Assembly (NCBI GenBank): GCA_910588655.1
Contig: CAJUPJ010000006.1
Location: 67,660 to 131,659, forward strand
Direction: 5' to 3'
Origin: an uncultured Lachnospiraceae bacterium
GTDB lineage: Bacteria > Bacillota > Clostridia > Lachnospirales > Lachnospiraceae
Length of the DNA stretch: 64,000 nt
The position numbers and the translations under genes were made by a program. Shown here piece after piece: positions 26,475-34,865 of this stretch (the first letter of the stretch is position 1; the number at the start of each line of letters is the position of its first letter). The notes below the pieces were generated by a model that was not told where the DNA came from, searched no databases, and saw only the letters and a list, made by a program, of their open reading frames with translations.

Positions 26475-28709
26475 ATGCAGGAAAAATTAGAACGGTGGAT
26501 AAACTGGATGGAGTTTGACGAGGTAGTATCTGGCAAACATAATGCACCACATAATATACTTGGGCTTCATGATTTTGACAAAGGCCAGGTGTTTACAGTA
26601 TTCAGGCCACATGCACAGAGTGTACTTATTACAGATATGGATGGCAATAACGCTGTACGGCTTGAGGAAGTTGAGAAGGAGTCGGGTTTCTTTGGAAAAT
26701 ATGTGAGTGGCCATAAATACAAAGCACCATATAAAGTGCGTGTCCAGTATTCAGATAATGATATAGTTGAGTTTGTTGACCCTTATTGTTTTAAGCCACA
26801 GATTACTAGTGACGATTTATATGTATTTGCTGAGGGAAACCATTATGAAATATATGATAAACTTGGCGCACATCCTATGGTTATTGATGGCGTAAAGGGC
26901 ACATATTTTGCAGTATGGGCACCACATGCAAGGGCAGTAAGCGTAGTTGGAAGCTTTAATATGTGGGATGGTATGCTCCACCCTATGAGAACACTTGAAG
27001 TATCAGGGGTTTATGAATTATTTATACCAGGTGTTGAACCAGGTGCAATCTATAAGTATGAAATACTTACAAGGCAGGGTGAAATCCTTCTGAAGGCTGA
27101 CCCTTATGCCAATTATACAGAAATGCGTCCTGATAATGCTTCTGTAGTTGCAGACCTTACAGGCTTTAAGTGGGATGATGATAAGTGGATGGAAGAGCGT
27201 GCCAAAAAGAGCAGGGACGACCTTAGGAAAGAGCCTGTAGCTATTTATGAAACACATCTTGGTTCATGGAAAAAGAAGGATGATGGCACAGAGGATGGTT
27301 TTTATAATTACAGGGAACTTGCGCCGATGCTTGCAGACTATCTGCTTGAAATGGGCTATACACATATAGAACTTATGGGAATTGCTGAATATCCTTTTGA
27401 TGGTTCATGGGGATACCAGGTTACAGGATATTATGCCCCGACAAGCCGTTATGGTGAACCACAAGATTTCATGTATTTTGTAAATTATATGCATAAAAAG
27501 GGCATCCATGTGATACTTGACTGGGTTCCAGCGCATTTCCCAAGGGATGCACATGGTCTTGGAAGATTTGACGGACAGCCTCTTTATGAGCATCCAGACC
27601 CACGCAGGGGTGAGCATCCTCACTGGGGGACTTATATATTCAACTATGCTTATAAGGAAGTTGAAAATTTCCTTATTGCAAACGGGCTGTTCTGGCTTAA
27701 GAAGTTCCATATTGACGGACTCAGGGTTGATGCAGTGGCTTCAATGCTTTATCTTGATTATGGCAAGAATGATGGTGAATGGCTTCCTAATGAAAATGGC
27801 GGCAAGGAGAACCTTGATGCAATTAACCTTTTCAAGCATATGAATAAGCAGTTTGAAGACAGAGCACCTGGAACAGCAGTAATAGCAGAGGAGTCTACAG
27901 CATGGGCAGGTGTAACTTCACCTGTACAGTTTGATGGGCTTGGCTTCCTGTTTAAATGGAATATGGGCTGGATGAACGATTTCCTGGAGTATATGAAGCT
28001 TGACCCTTATTTCAGGTCATTTAACCATAATAAACTTACATTCAGTATGCAGTATGCTTATAGTGAAAACTTTATACAGGTATTGTCACATGATGAAGTT
28101 GTGCATGGCAAATGCTCAATGATTGAGAAAATGCCTGGTGAGTATGAGGACAAGTTTGCAAATTTAAGGACTGCATATGGCTTTATGTATGGACATCCTG
28201 GCAAGAAGCTTTTGTTTATGGGACAGGAATTTGCACAGTTCCGTGAGTGGAGCGAGGAACGCAGCCTTGACTGGGAACTTTTAGATTATGATATGCACAG
28301 GAAAATGAAGACATATGTAAAGGACTTAAATAAACTTTATACAGAATATGAGGCAATGTATGCAAATGATTATGACCCTATCGGGTTTGAATGGATGAGC
28401 TGTGATAATGCCAATATGAGTGTAGTAAGCTTTGTAAGGCGTGGTTCATCTGTAAAGAACCAGCTTCTTTTTATCTGCAACTTTACACCGGTAGAATACG
28501 ATGGTTTCAGGACAGCAGTGCCATGTCTTGGCAAATATACAAAGGTATTAAGTTCTGACGATTTATGCTATGGTGGTACAGGCGTTAAAAATGCTAAAAC
28601 TGTACTTGCAGAAGAAATTGAATGTGAAAAGAAGGATTATTCTATTGAGATAAACCTGCCGCCATTATCTGTAACAGTTTATAAATATGATTATAAAGAA
28701 AGCAAATAA
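26475..28709 (+). CDS. glgB: 1,4-alpha-glucan (glycogen) branching enzyme
   Basis: Cuts alpha-1,4 glucan chains and rejoins them by alpha-1,6 bonds. The 744-aa protein has N-terminal CBM48-like modules (about 20-105 and 120-215, AVWAPHARAVSVVG). The GH13 barrel has VILDWVPAHFPRD, the nucleophile Asp in GLRVDAVASM (about 418), the acid Glu in VIAEEST (about 471) and the stabilising Asp in VLSHDEVVHG (about 540). A C-terminal beta domain follows. The start at 26475 is preferred over 26469 because GGAGG would otherwise be only 1 nt away. Confidence 0.95.
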   Translation: MQEKLERWINWMEFDEVVSGKHNAPHNILGLHDFDKGQVFTVFRPHAQSVLITDMDGNNAVRLEEVEKESGFFGKYVSGHKYKAPYKVRVQYSDNDIVEFVDPYCFKPQITSDDLYVFAEGNHYEIYDKLGAHPMVIDGVKGTYFAVWAPHARAVSVVGSFNMWDGMLHPMRTLEVSGVYELFIPGVEPGAIYKYEILTRQGEILLKADPYANYTEMRPDNASVVADLTGFKWDDDKWMEERAKKSRDDLRKEPVAIYETHLGSWKKKDDGTEDGFYNYRELAPMLADYLLEMGYTHIELMGIAEYPFDGSWGYQVTGYYAPTSRYGEPQDFMYFVNYMHKKGIHVILDWVPAHFPRDAHGLGRFDGQPLYEHPDPRRGEHPHWGTYIFNYAYKEVENFLIANGLFWLKKFHIDGLRVDAVASMLYLDYGKNDGEWLPNENGGKENLDAINLFKHMNKQFEDRAPGTAVIAEESTAWAGVTSPVQFDGLGFLFKWNMGWMNDFLEYMKLDPYFRSFNHNKLTFSMQYAYSENFIQVLSHDEVVHGKCSMIEKMPGEYEDKFANLRTAYGFMYGHPGKKLLFMGQEFAQFREWSEERSLDWELLDYDMHRKMKTYVKDLNKLYTEYEAMYANDYDPIGFEWMSCDNANMSVVSFVRRGSSVKNQLLFICNFTPVEYDGFRTAVPCLGKYTKVLSSDDLCYGGTGVKNAKTVLAEEIECEKKDYSIEINLPPLSVTVYKYDYKESK

Positions 28710-28753
28710 GAAATACATGCCTGCTGTTTGTTTAAAACAGGCAGCAGCTTATA

Positions 28754-28790
28754 AAAATAACCAGGGGTTTTGCCTCTGGTTATTTTTACT
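28754..28790. terminator. Bidirectional terminator between glgB and GH25 gene
   Basis: AAATAACCAG pairs with CTGGTTATTT around a GC-rich loop, with A-rich 5' and T-rich 3' flanks, so it works on both strands for these convergent genes. Confidence 0.85.
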
Positions 28791-28831
28791 TTAAATCTAT
28801 AATAAAATTATAATTAGGAGGATAGCAATAA

Positions 28832-30979
28832 TTATTTCTGTATATAGCCTGATGCTATATAGCCAGTATAAAGTTTCTTTCCATCATAATAATTTGTTTT
28901 ATACCATATTTTTGATTTGACATTAACCTTTTTAAGTAGTGCAACAGGAGTTCCTGCCGGTATGACAGCAAGGACTTTTTTATTAGTGCCTGCTGCTTTA
29001 CGTATATTAAGTGCCGCAGTAGTCCTTCCTAATGAATAAAATTTCAGTGAAGTTTTAGCTGGAAGGTAGCCATTATATGTCCTTGTCTTTACCATATAGC
29101 TTACATGCATATATGATGTGTTATTAGCTAAATATGTTCTTCCAAGGTACTCTATAGTAGAACTTTTTGGAAGGGTAATTAACTTTGCAGAACCAGAAGC
29201 AGGTGTTTTTAATAAATTCAGCCTGGAGTTTGTTATAGCAGCTTTCCTGGTACTCATTGTAGCGGCAGTAAGTGTTGTAAAACCGCTATAATATGGCTTG
29301 CCATCAATCTTAACATAAGAGCGTATCCTATAGTAATACTCATGGTCTGGCAGAAGCTTAGCATTTTTAAATGATGTTACTGAACTATTTGTAATAGTTT
29401 TGATTTTCTTGTATGTGCCTTTAAAAACATCAGCCCTGTAAATCTGGTATCCTTTTGCTCCAGTGTCATTGTACCATTCCAGTGTTATATTCTTATTAGC
29501 AGGAGTTCCTGTAAACCAGCTTGTTTTACCAGGTTTAATAATAAACCCTGATGTTACAGTGCCTGCATAATCCCCAATACCAGTAATAGTAACCAAAGCT
29601 TTGCCTGCATTTATATTATTAGAATATGTAACCTCATAATCTTCATATTCTATTAATTCATTGCCATCTAACGAAACGGTTATATCTGGCATAATTTCAT
29701 CACCAGTATATGTTTCATCAGGAATTTCCTGCACAACTGCACCTTCTAAATTAATAGTTTCAACAGGTTTTTCCGTATTAACAGGTTTAGGGGTAGCTGT
29801 TGGTTTAGGAGTAGCTGTTGGTTTAGGGGTAGCCGTTGGTTTAGGAGTAGCCGTTGGTTTAGGGGTAGCTGTTGGCTTAGGAGTAGCTGTTGGTTTAGGG
29901 GTAGCTGTTGGCTTAGGAGTAGCTGTTGGCTCTGGCTTTTCTGTTACAGCAGGTGTAGCAATTGCGGCAGGGGGTACAGTAATTACATTGTTGTTATCAT
30001 CATCCTCATTACTGCCAGAAGAGTTGTTTCCACCAGAACTGCCATCTAAAGTGGTATCTGTATACCAGAAGTTACAGTCAACTTTCCCTGATATACCATC
30101 CACTGAGCCAGAACTTGTATACTGCCAGTATTCATATGGGTTAGCATATGTAGTTTTTGTAGTATAGTTTGCAAGCCATATTTTATAACTTTGTCCAAGC
30201 TTTTTTCCATTAATAAGTTTGGAAAAATCGTTTGGATTAGCATATATCATAGGTTCATAGCCTGCATCTTTTATTGTTTCACAAAATGCAATACAGTTAT
30301 TAGTTGCGGCAGACTTGCTAAGGTTTGCTTTATACATCCTGCCAATAGGGCCATTTGCATCAGTAGGGAACTCATAATCAATAACTACAGGAAGTGTTAC
30401 ATCATAGTCCTTAATTTTTTCAAGGCAGTATTCTGCTTCTTCTATAGCCTCTTTTTTATTAACTGCCTCAGTAAAGTAGTAAACACCTACTTGTATGCCT
30501 GCATCAAGTGCCCCTTCGATGTTGTCCACAAATTTAGTGTCCGTACAAAGTGTGCCAGAAGCACCATACCCACGGTAGCCAGCACGTATAATAGCAAAAT
30601 CAACACCTGACTCTTTCACTTCTTCCCAGTCAATTGTTTTATTATAATATGACACGTCAATGCCATTATATATATTCATTCCATCAAAAACATCAGAATG
30701 GGTATATGTTTTATTATCAAAAAGACCTTCTGTCTGGGATGATTTCCGCAATGCTTTTTTGGCTACAGGTGCAGTAAGCAGTTCTTCCCTCATTGCATTG
30801 CCTGTATTGCTATTTTCAGAGGCTAAGCTGCTTGTTACGGCACTGCCTGAAATAGCACTGCCAGTTGTGGTGCTGTCTGTATATGTACTAAAAGGGGTGG
30901 CAGCAGAAGCATATGAAACGGTGCTATGTAGTAATAATAAGGCGGCGGACAGCCTGCATAATATCTTATGTCTATTCAT
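28832..30979 (-). CDS. Secreted modular GH25 lysozyme-like protein
   Basis: A 715-aa exported muramidase-type protein. Signal peptide: about 1-27. The GH25 domain spans about 105-310, with GIDVSYYNKTIDW at its start and the catalytic acidic cluster VVIDYEFP (about 198-205). A Pro-Thr linker of six-residue PKPTAT repeats fills about 345-400. Next come an Ig-like module (ETYTGDEIMPDITVSLDG), a fibronectin III-like module (GYQIYRADVFKGTYKKI) and two SH3-like repeats at the end (RTYLANNTSYMHVSYM, LNIRKAAGTNKKVLAV). It probably cleaves peptidoglycan outside the cell while the C-terminal modules bind wall. GGAGGATTAT precedes the start. Confidence 0.9.
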   Translation of the reverse strand: MNRHKILCRLSAALLLLHSTVSYASAATPFSTYTDSTTTGSAISGSAVTSSLASENSNTGNAMREELLTAPVAKKALRKSSQTEGLFDNKTYTHSDVFDGMNIYNGIDVSYYNKTIDWEEVKESGVDFAIIRAGYRGYGASGTLCTDTKFVDNIEGALDAGIQVGVYYFTEAVNKKEAIEEAEYCLEKIKDYDVTLPVVIDYEFPTDANGPIGRMYKANLSKSAATNNCIAFCETIKDAGYEPMIYANPNDFSKLINGKKLGQSYKIWLANYTTKTTYANPYEYWQYTSSGSVDGISGKVDCNFWYTDTTLDGSSGGNNSSGSNEDDDNNNVITVPPAAIATPAVTEKPEPTATPKPTATPKPTATPKPTATPKPTATPKPTATPKPTATPKPTATPKPVNTEKPVETINLEGAVVQEIPDETYTGDEIMPDITVSLDGNELIEYEDYEVTYSNNINAGKALVTITGIGDYAGTVTSGFIIKPGKTSWFTGTPANKNITLEWYNDTGAKGYQIYRADVFKGTYKKIKTITNSSVTSFKNAKLLPDHEYYYRIRSYVKIDGKPYYSGFTTLTAATMSTRKAAITNSRLNLLKTPASGSAKLITLPKSSTIEYLGRTYLANNTSYMHVSYMVKTRTYNGYLPAKTSLKFYSLGRTTAALNIRKAAGTNKKVLAVIPAGTPVALLKKVNVKSKIWYKTNYYDGKKLYTGYIASGYIQK
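29778..29934 (-). repeat. 18-bp tandem repeat encoding PKPTAT linker
   Basis: Eight to nine copies of an 18-bp unit inside the GH25 gene, alternating GGTTTAGGAGTAGC and GGTTTAGGGGTAGC on the plus strand. Unit number probably varies between strains by slippage without breaking the frame. Confidence 0.9.
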
Positions 30980-31101
30980 ATAATCCTCCAGACCCCAGAG
31001 TGTAAAATCTGGGTAGTTATTTTTCTTTAATATATATACACAATGGTTGTGGCAAAAATATGTGAAAATTTCATCTATTCTGTAAATAATGTAAATATAG
31101 G

Positions 31102-31392
31102 ATAATTTCCAGTTATCTTGTGTTTGTTTGGATTAACGGACGGTTTCTGTGCCAGAACCAGAATATTCCTTACAGGGGTACGCTTTCGCTACGATAAGCC
31201 ACGCAGCGGCACATAAAGCCAGATACCTAATGTTACAAAATAAACTGACGTTTCTTTTGCAACATTAAATATCTGGCTTAAATGCCGACGGGCTTAAAGT
31301 ACCCCTGTAAGGAATATTGCTGGTATCATGACACTTGAAACCTGTTACTATAAATCACTCAAACCCAGAATAACAAGATAACTGGAAATTAT
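31102..31392 (+). repeat. Structured palindromic repeat, copy B (full length, reference copy)
   Basis: A 291-bp element with perfect 20-bp terminal inverted repeats (31102-31121, 31373-31392). Nested helices: 20 bp perfect at 31162-31181/31299-31318; TAAGCC 31195-31200 with GGCTTA 31291-31296; CGGCA 31207-31211 with TGCCG 31283-31287; AGCCAGATA 31217-31225 with TATCTGGCT 31270-31278. Unpaired conserved segments are GCTTTCGCTACGA (31182-31194), ACGCAG and CATAA. No frame codes for a transposase, so it would be a non-autonomous element. Confidence 0.85.
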
Positions 31393-31596
31393 GCTGGGTG
31401 GAGGGAGTTCAGACGCACGGAAGAATAAAGAAATTTACTAATCAAAGATTATGGCTTTGTACTGGTAATAGTTTATCACATTTTTAATTTAGGTGTGTTA
31501 TAATTATCCATATAGAATAATTTACAAAAAATGTAAATATAAATTTGAGAACCTTAAAATTATGAGTGATTATTGCTCTTCACATGTTATCAATAA

Positions 31597-31809
31597 AATC
31601 CTCCAAAGGCCCTGGAAATAAAGGATTTACAGCAATGTGTCCGCCTTATCCCTTTATATGGTTTCACACTGGATAATTACATTGATGATGAAAGCAACGG
31701 TTTATGGTATGAGTTACTTACGAAAGCCGTTGACTTTTATATCGTACTGCGATATACTAACTATATTGAAGTGCAATGTATCGCACTGAAATTGACGGGA
31801 GGTGTGTAA
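31597..31809 (+). pseudogene. Possible gene remnant before padR
   Basis: A start-less 70-codon frame reading KDLQQCVRLIPLYGF, LDNYIDDESNGLWYELL and so on, then running into the padR promoter. The first 45 residues look protein-like; I do not recognise the parent. The end of the frame is certainly fortuitous because it covers promoter elements. Confidence 0.25.
31730..31787 (+). promoter_or_regulatory. padR promoter with PadR-like operator
   Basis: TTGACT (31730-31735), 17 bp, TATACT (31753-31758). An inverted repeat AGTGC/GCACT spans 31770-31787, and a related TGCGATATAC overlaps the -10. This fits autoregulation by the PadR protein encoded just downstream. Confidence 0.65.
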
Positions 31810-31810
31810 A

Positions 31811-32125
31811 ATGAACCAACATATTAAAAAAGTGTATGTTCCTATGACAGAAACTGCTTTTTTAATTTTACTATGTTTACGGAAACCTAATCATGGATAT
31901 GGTATTGTCCAGATGGTTGAAAAAATGACTGATGGTGCTATCAGGCTTACGCCCGGCACGATGTATGGGAGTTTATCAAAAATGGAAAAAGACAATATAA
32001 TCCATTTTATTCGTGAAGAAGATAAACGGAAAATCTATCAAATCACGGATTTAGGATTAGAAGTTTTACAGCTTGAACGGAAACGGATTGAACGTTTATA
32101 TAAGATAGTTCAGGAGGAGATGTAG
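31811..32125 (+). CDS. PadR-family transcriptional regulator
   Basis: A 104-aa winged-helix repressor. The PadR core is visible: ETAFLILLCLRKPNHGYGI (about 13-31), TPGTMYGSLSKMEKDNII (about 47-64) and KRKIYQITDLGLEVL with a C-terminal dimerisation helix. The start at 31811 is set by GGAGGTG 7 nt upstream. The stop is one base from the start of the DUF2812 gene, so they form an operon. PadR-DUF2812 pairs are common in Firmicutes and the DUF2812 protein is presumed to be the regulated membrane effector. Confidence 0.92.
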   Translation: MNQHIKKVYVPMTETAFLILLCLRKPNHGYGIVQMVEKMTDGAIRLTPGTMYGSLSKMEKDNIIHFIREEDKRKIYQITDLGLEVLQLERKRIERLYKIVQEEM

Positions 32126-32126
32126 A

Positions 32127-32663
32127 ATGGAAGTAAAAAAACAATTCAAATGGTTTACAATATTTGAATATGAAAAAGAACAGGATTATTTGCGGGAAAT
32201 GCACAAGTCAGGTTGGAAATTTGTTAAGGTAACGGGCCTGGGAATGTACTATTTTGAAAAATGCCTTCCTCAAGATGTGGTCTATCAACTGGATTATAAC
32301 AAAGATGGACGTGCTCATAAAGATGAATATTTGAAAATGTTTGATGACTGTGGCTGGGAATACATACAGGATTATTTTGGTTACAGTTATTTTAGAAAAG
32401 TTGTTTCTGACGATGGTATAGCAGAAGAAATTTTTTGCGATGATGAATCAAGACTTCAGATGATGCAACGGGTATTAAAAGGAAGAATGTTGCCATTGTT
32501 AATTATATTTTTTCTCGTATTATTACCACAATTTTTTATCAGCCTGTTTGACACACACAATTATTTTATAGCTGCATTTGCTGGTGGTGTTCTAACCATG
32601 TACATTATAATATCCGCTATATTCTTTGTAAAATATAGCCAGTATAAAAGCGGTGGAAAATAA
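32127..32663 (+). CDS. DUF2812 membrane protein
   Basis: A 178-aa protein. The N-terminal soluble DUF2812 domain (about 1-100) has the family pattern of paired aromatic segments: FTIFEYEKEQDYLREMHKSG, GWKFVKVTGLGMYYFEK and DDCGWEYIQDYFGYSYFRK. Two transmembrane helices follow (about 128-148 and 152-172) with a short basic tail. Function is unknown; the genetic link to PadR suggests a stress- or antibiotic-responsive membrane factor. It follows padR by one base and precedes a 30-aa membrane peptide. Confidence 0.88.
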   Translation: MEVKKQFKWFTIFEYEKEQDYLREMHKSGWKFVKVTGLGMYYFEKCLPQDVVYQLDYNKDGRAHKDEYLKMFDDCGWEYIQDYFGYSYFRKVVSDDGIAEEIFCDDESRLQMMQRVLKGRMLPLLIIFFLVLLPQFFISLFDTHNYFIAAFAGGVLTMYIIISAIFFVKYSQYKSGGK

Positions 32664-32690
32664 TTTAATTAAGAAGGGAGGCGCATACAA

Positions 32691-32783
32691 ATGTATGAGT
32701 TTTTTCAAGCGGCATTCTCATGGATTCTGTTGGGATTATTTGTGGCTGTTAGTTGTGCATTTTTTTATAACAAAAAGAAATAA
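32691..32783 (+). CDS. 30-aa single-pass membrane peptide
   Basis: ATG at 32691 lies 9 nt after AAGGGAGG and encodes a 30-residue protein: MYEFFQAAFSWILLG, then a hydrophobic stretch (LFVAVSCAFFY) and a basic end NKKK. One transmembrane helix spans about 6-26. It is 27 bp behind the DUF2812 gene, so it is probably the third gene of the PadR operon. Such small membrane proteins often modulate a larger partner; here that is inference only. Confidence 0.65.
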   Translation: MYEFFQAAFSWILLGLFVAVSCAFFYNKKK

Positions 32784-32857
32784 CACATAAGGTTTGAACA
32801 GATAAACTAAAATTTGTAGATGGTAACTTTATTTAAGAATTAAATGAGGATAAGAAA

Positions 32858-33316
32858 ATGGCAGAACAAAACAGGCTGGTTTTATGGGGATGGTTCAGTC
32901 CGGAAATTGTTAAAAACAGGCTAATACCAGATATTGAAAAAAATATTATGAAATATGGTGTAAGCTTCCCTGTTGCTTATCAAACATTTCAAAAAAATAA
33001 ATATGCAGTAAATAGTCTGTATTTTCATCATTCCTATGCGGAATGTGATATACCAATAGGACAGAAATACACTAAAATAGCATTAATGGAGAATTACGGG
33101 ATAATGCCAGATTCAATTCAAACTTGTCATTCAGAGGTTATATGTTTTTTTACATGCAATCCTAGGATGCAGCCTTCTGAATATGCAATGAGGGGGCATC
33201 ATGAGAGCAGTTTAATACAATTTGAACAGGGAATTCCACAAATTATTTATAATGAATTATTGGAGATAACTGAACTACCTTTTAATCCAGCTAAAAAACA
33301 AATATGTCTTTATTAA
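32858..33316 (+). CDS. Uncharacterised 152-aa protein
   Basis: A soluble-looking protein without a signal peptide or membrane helix. Visible features are an aromatic N-terminus (NRLVLWGWFSPEIVKNRL), a His/Tyr/Cys patch (YFHHSYAECDIPIGQKYT) and a Cys pair region (TCHSEVICFFTCNPRMQ). The moderately good ribosome site GAGGA lies 7 nt upstream. I do not recognise the family. It sits between the PadR operon and a repeat element and may be accessory. Confidence 0.5.
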   Translation: MAEQNRLVLWGWFSPEIVKNRLIPDIEKNIMKYGVSFPVAYQTFQKNKYAVNSLYFHHSYAECDIPIGQKYTKIALMENYGIMPDSIQTCHSEVICFFTCNPRMQPSEYAMRGHHESSLIQFEQGIPQIIYNELLEITELPFNPAKKQICLY

Positions 33317-33362
33317 ATTGCGCAATATGATAAGTGGCTAGCAGAATAATTCCAACCCTCTC

Positions 33363-33474
33363 ATTTACAGTTATCTTTTTATTTTGTGTTTTACTGTAGA
33401 GTTACGGTAACAGGTTTCACGTGCCATGATGCCAGCAATACACACAAAAAAACCAACAAAAGATAACTGTAAAT
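33363..33474 (-). repeat. Structured palindromic repeat, copy F (core deleted)
   Basis: A 112-bp derivative with perfect 17-bp terminal inverted repeats (ATTTACAGTTATCTTTT at 33363-33379, its complement at 33458-33474). Read on the minus strand, the interior GCTGGCATCATGGCAC and GAAACCTGTTAC match the 3' arm of copy B, but the conserved core is absent. Confidence 0.75.
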
Positions 33475-33570
33475 AATAATTATATTTTACCTGGTTGTGC
33501 TATATTATAAATATTGTTATAATAAACGCGGCGCTTTTAGTATTTATTATAGATGCGGGGTATTGGATAT

Positions 33571-34671
33571 ATGGAAAAGAATGATATTTATATGATACAA
33601 GGTAAGGATTATAAGCAGATGGCAATTAAAGTGCTTTGTGCTTCTGGTCTTTCTGGTGATATTGGTGATAAAACAAAAAGAATTGGTATTAAACCAAATA
33701 TCCTTGGTGCAAAGAAGGCACAGGATGGTGCTGTTACACATCCTGAACTTGTGGATGCTGTTATAACTTATCTAAAGGATGAGGGTTTTATAAACCTTGT
33801 AGTTTTAGAGGGGTCATGGGTGGGTGACATTACTTCAAAGGCAGTTAAAACATGCGGGATTTATGATGTTTGTAAGAAGCATAATGTGCCATTTGTGGAT
33901 TTGCAGAAGGATAAATCAAAAACACTGGATGCAGCAGGCATGAAGATAGCTGTATGTGAGCAGGCACTGGCACTTGATTATTTAATTAATATACCAGTTT
34001 TAAAAGGGCATTGCCAGACAACTGTTACATGTGCATTAAAAAACAGCAAAGGGTTAATTCCTAATTCTGAAAAACGCAGGTTTCACACGCTTGGGCTGCA
34101 TAAGCCTATTGCACACCTGAATACGGTTATACACCAGGATTATATACTTGTGGATAATATATGTGGTGACTTAGATTTTGAGGATGGCGGCAACCCTGTT
34201 GTTATGGACAGGGTACTTGCATTTAAAGACCCAGTCCTGTGTGACAGTTTTGCAGCGGAAAGCATTGGATATAATCCACAGGATATTGAATATATAAGGC
34301 TTGCTAACAGGCTTGGTATTGGAAGCATGGATGTGGCAGGTGCGCATTATATTGCTTTGAATGAAGGGATGCCAGCTATAAAGAAGCTGGACAGTACACG
34401 CAGGGTTTCAAAGCTTGCAGAGTACGCAAATCCAGCAGATGCCTGCTCGGCATGTTATGGTTCATTAATTTATGCACTTGGCAGGCTTGAGGAGAAGCAT
34501 GGGCTTGGAAATATAGAGAAGGCTTCTGTGTGTATAGGGCAGGGGTATAAGGGCAAAAGTGGTGAAGTGGGAATAGGGAGCTGTACAAGCTGTTTTAAGA
34601 AAAGCCTTGCAGGATGTCCGCCAAAGGCAGTTGATATTGTAAGATTTTTGGAAAAGGAGTATATATATTAA
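33571..34671 (+). CDS. DUF362 family protein with C-terminal Cys motif
   Basis: A 366-aa cytoplasmic DUF362 protein. The fold is indicated by IGIKPNILGAKKAQDGAVTH near the start, VVLEGSWVGD, and IPVLKGHCQTTVTCALKNSKG (about 143-163), the usual DUF362 signature. The C-terminus holds CSACYGS, then GSCTSCFKKSLAGCPPKA (about 340-357), a Cys arrangement suited to an iron-sulfur cluster, though it is not the standard ferredoxin spacing. Function is unknown; DUF362 proteins often accompany redox enzymes. ATG 33571 is chosen to match the family N-terminus; an ATG at 33553 is possible and neither has a strong ribosome site. Confidence 0.83.
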   Translation: MEKNDIYMIQGKDYKQMAIKVLCASGLSGDIGDKTKRIGIKPNILGAKKAQDGAVTHPELVDAVITYLKDEGFINLVVLEGSWVGDITSKAVKTCGIYDVCKKHNVPFVDLQKDKSKTLDAAGMKIAVCEQALALDYLINIPVLKGHCQTTVTCALKNSKGLIPNSEKRRFHTLGLHKPIAHLNTVIHQDYILVDNICGDLDFEDGGNPVVMDRVLAFKDPVLCDSFAAESIGYNPQDIEYIRLANRLGIGSMDVAGAHYIALNEGMPAIKKLDSTRRVSKLAEYANPADACSACYGSLIYALGRLEEKHGLGNIEKASVCIGQGYKGKSGEVGIGSCTSCFKKSLAGCPPKAVDIVRFLEKEYIY

Positions 34672-34774
34672 TTTTTTATTAAGAAATTAAGAATAAATAA
34701 AAAATATTTTTCAGCCCTGCCAGTAAATTTTAGATACAGGTTATATTATTTTAAGTTTATACAGTTTATATTAT

Positions 34775-34848
34775 TTGACATTTGAAAGAATAATGTGTAA
34801 TTTATTTATGTGACAATTTTAAGGCAAAAGTGTACATTTTTAGTACAC
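34775..34848 (+). promoter_or_regulatory. RND transporter promoter and palindromic leader site
   Basis: TTGACA (34775-34780), 17 bp, TAATTT (34798-34803). A palindrome GTGTAC/GTACAC with a 7-bp centre lies at 34830-34848, between the likely transcription start and the ribosome site; it could be an operator. Confidence 0.55.
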
Positions 34849-34865
34849 AGGAATGGAGAGAGTTT

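Noticed and set aside
29661..30167. 168-codon plus-strand frame of repeated Gly-Val-Ala-Val units
   Set aside because: It is the antisense of the PKPTAT linker repeats in the GH25 gene, which has clear domains, signal peptide and ribosome site on the other strand.
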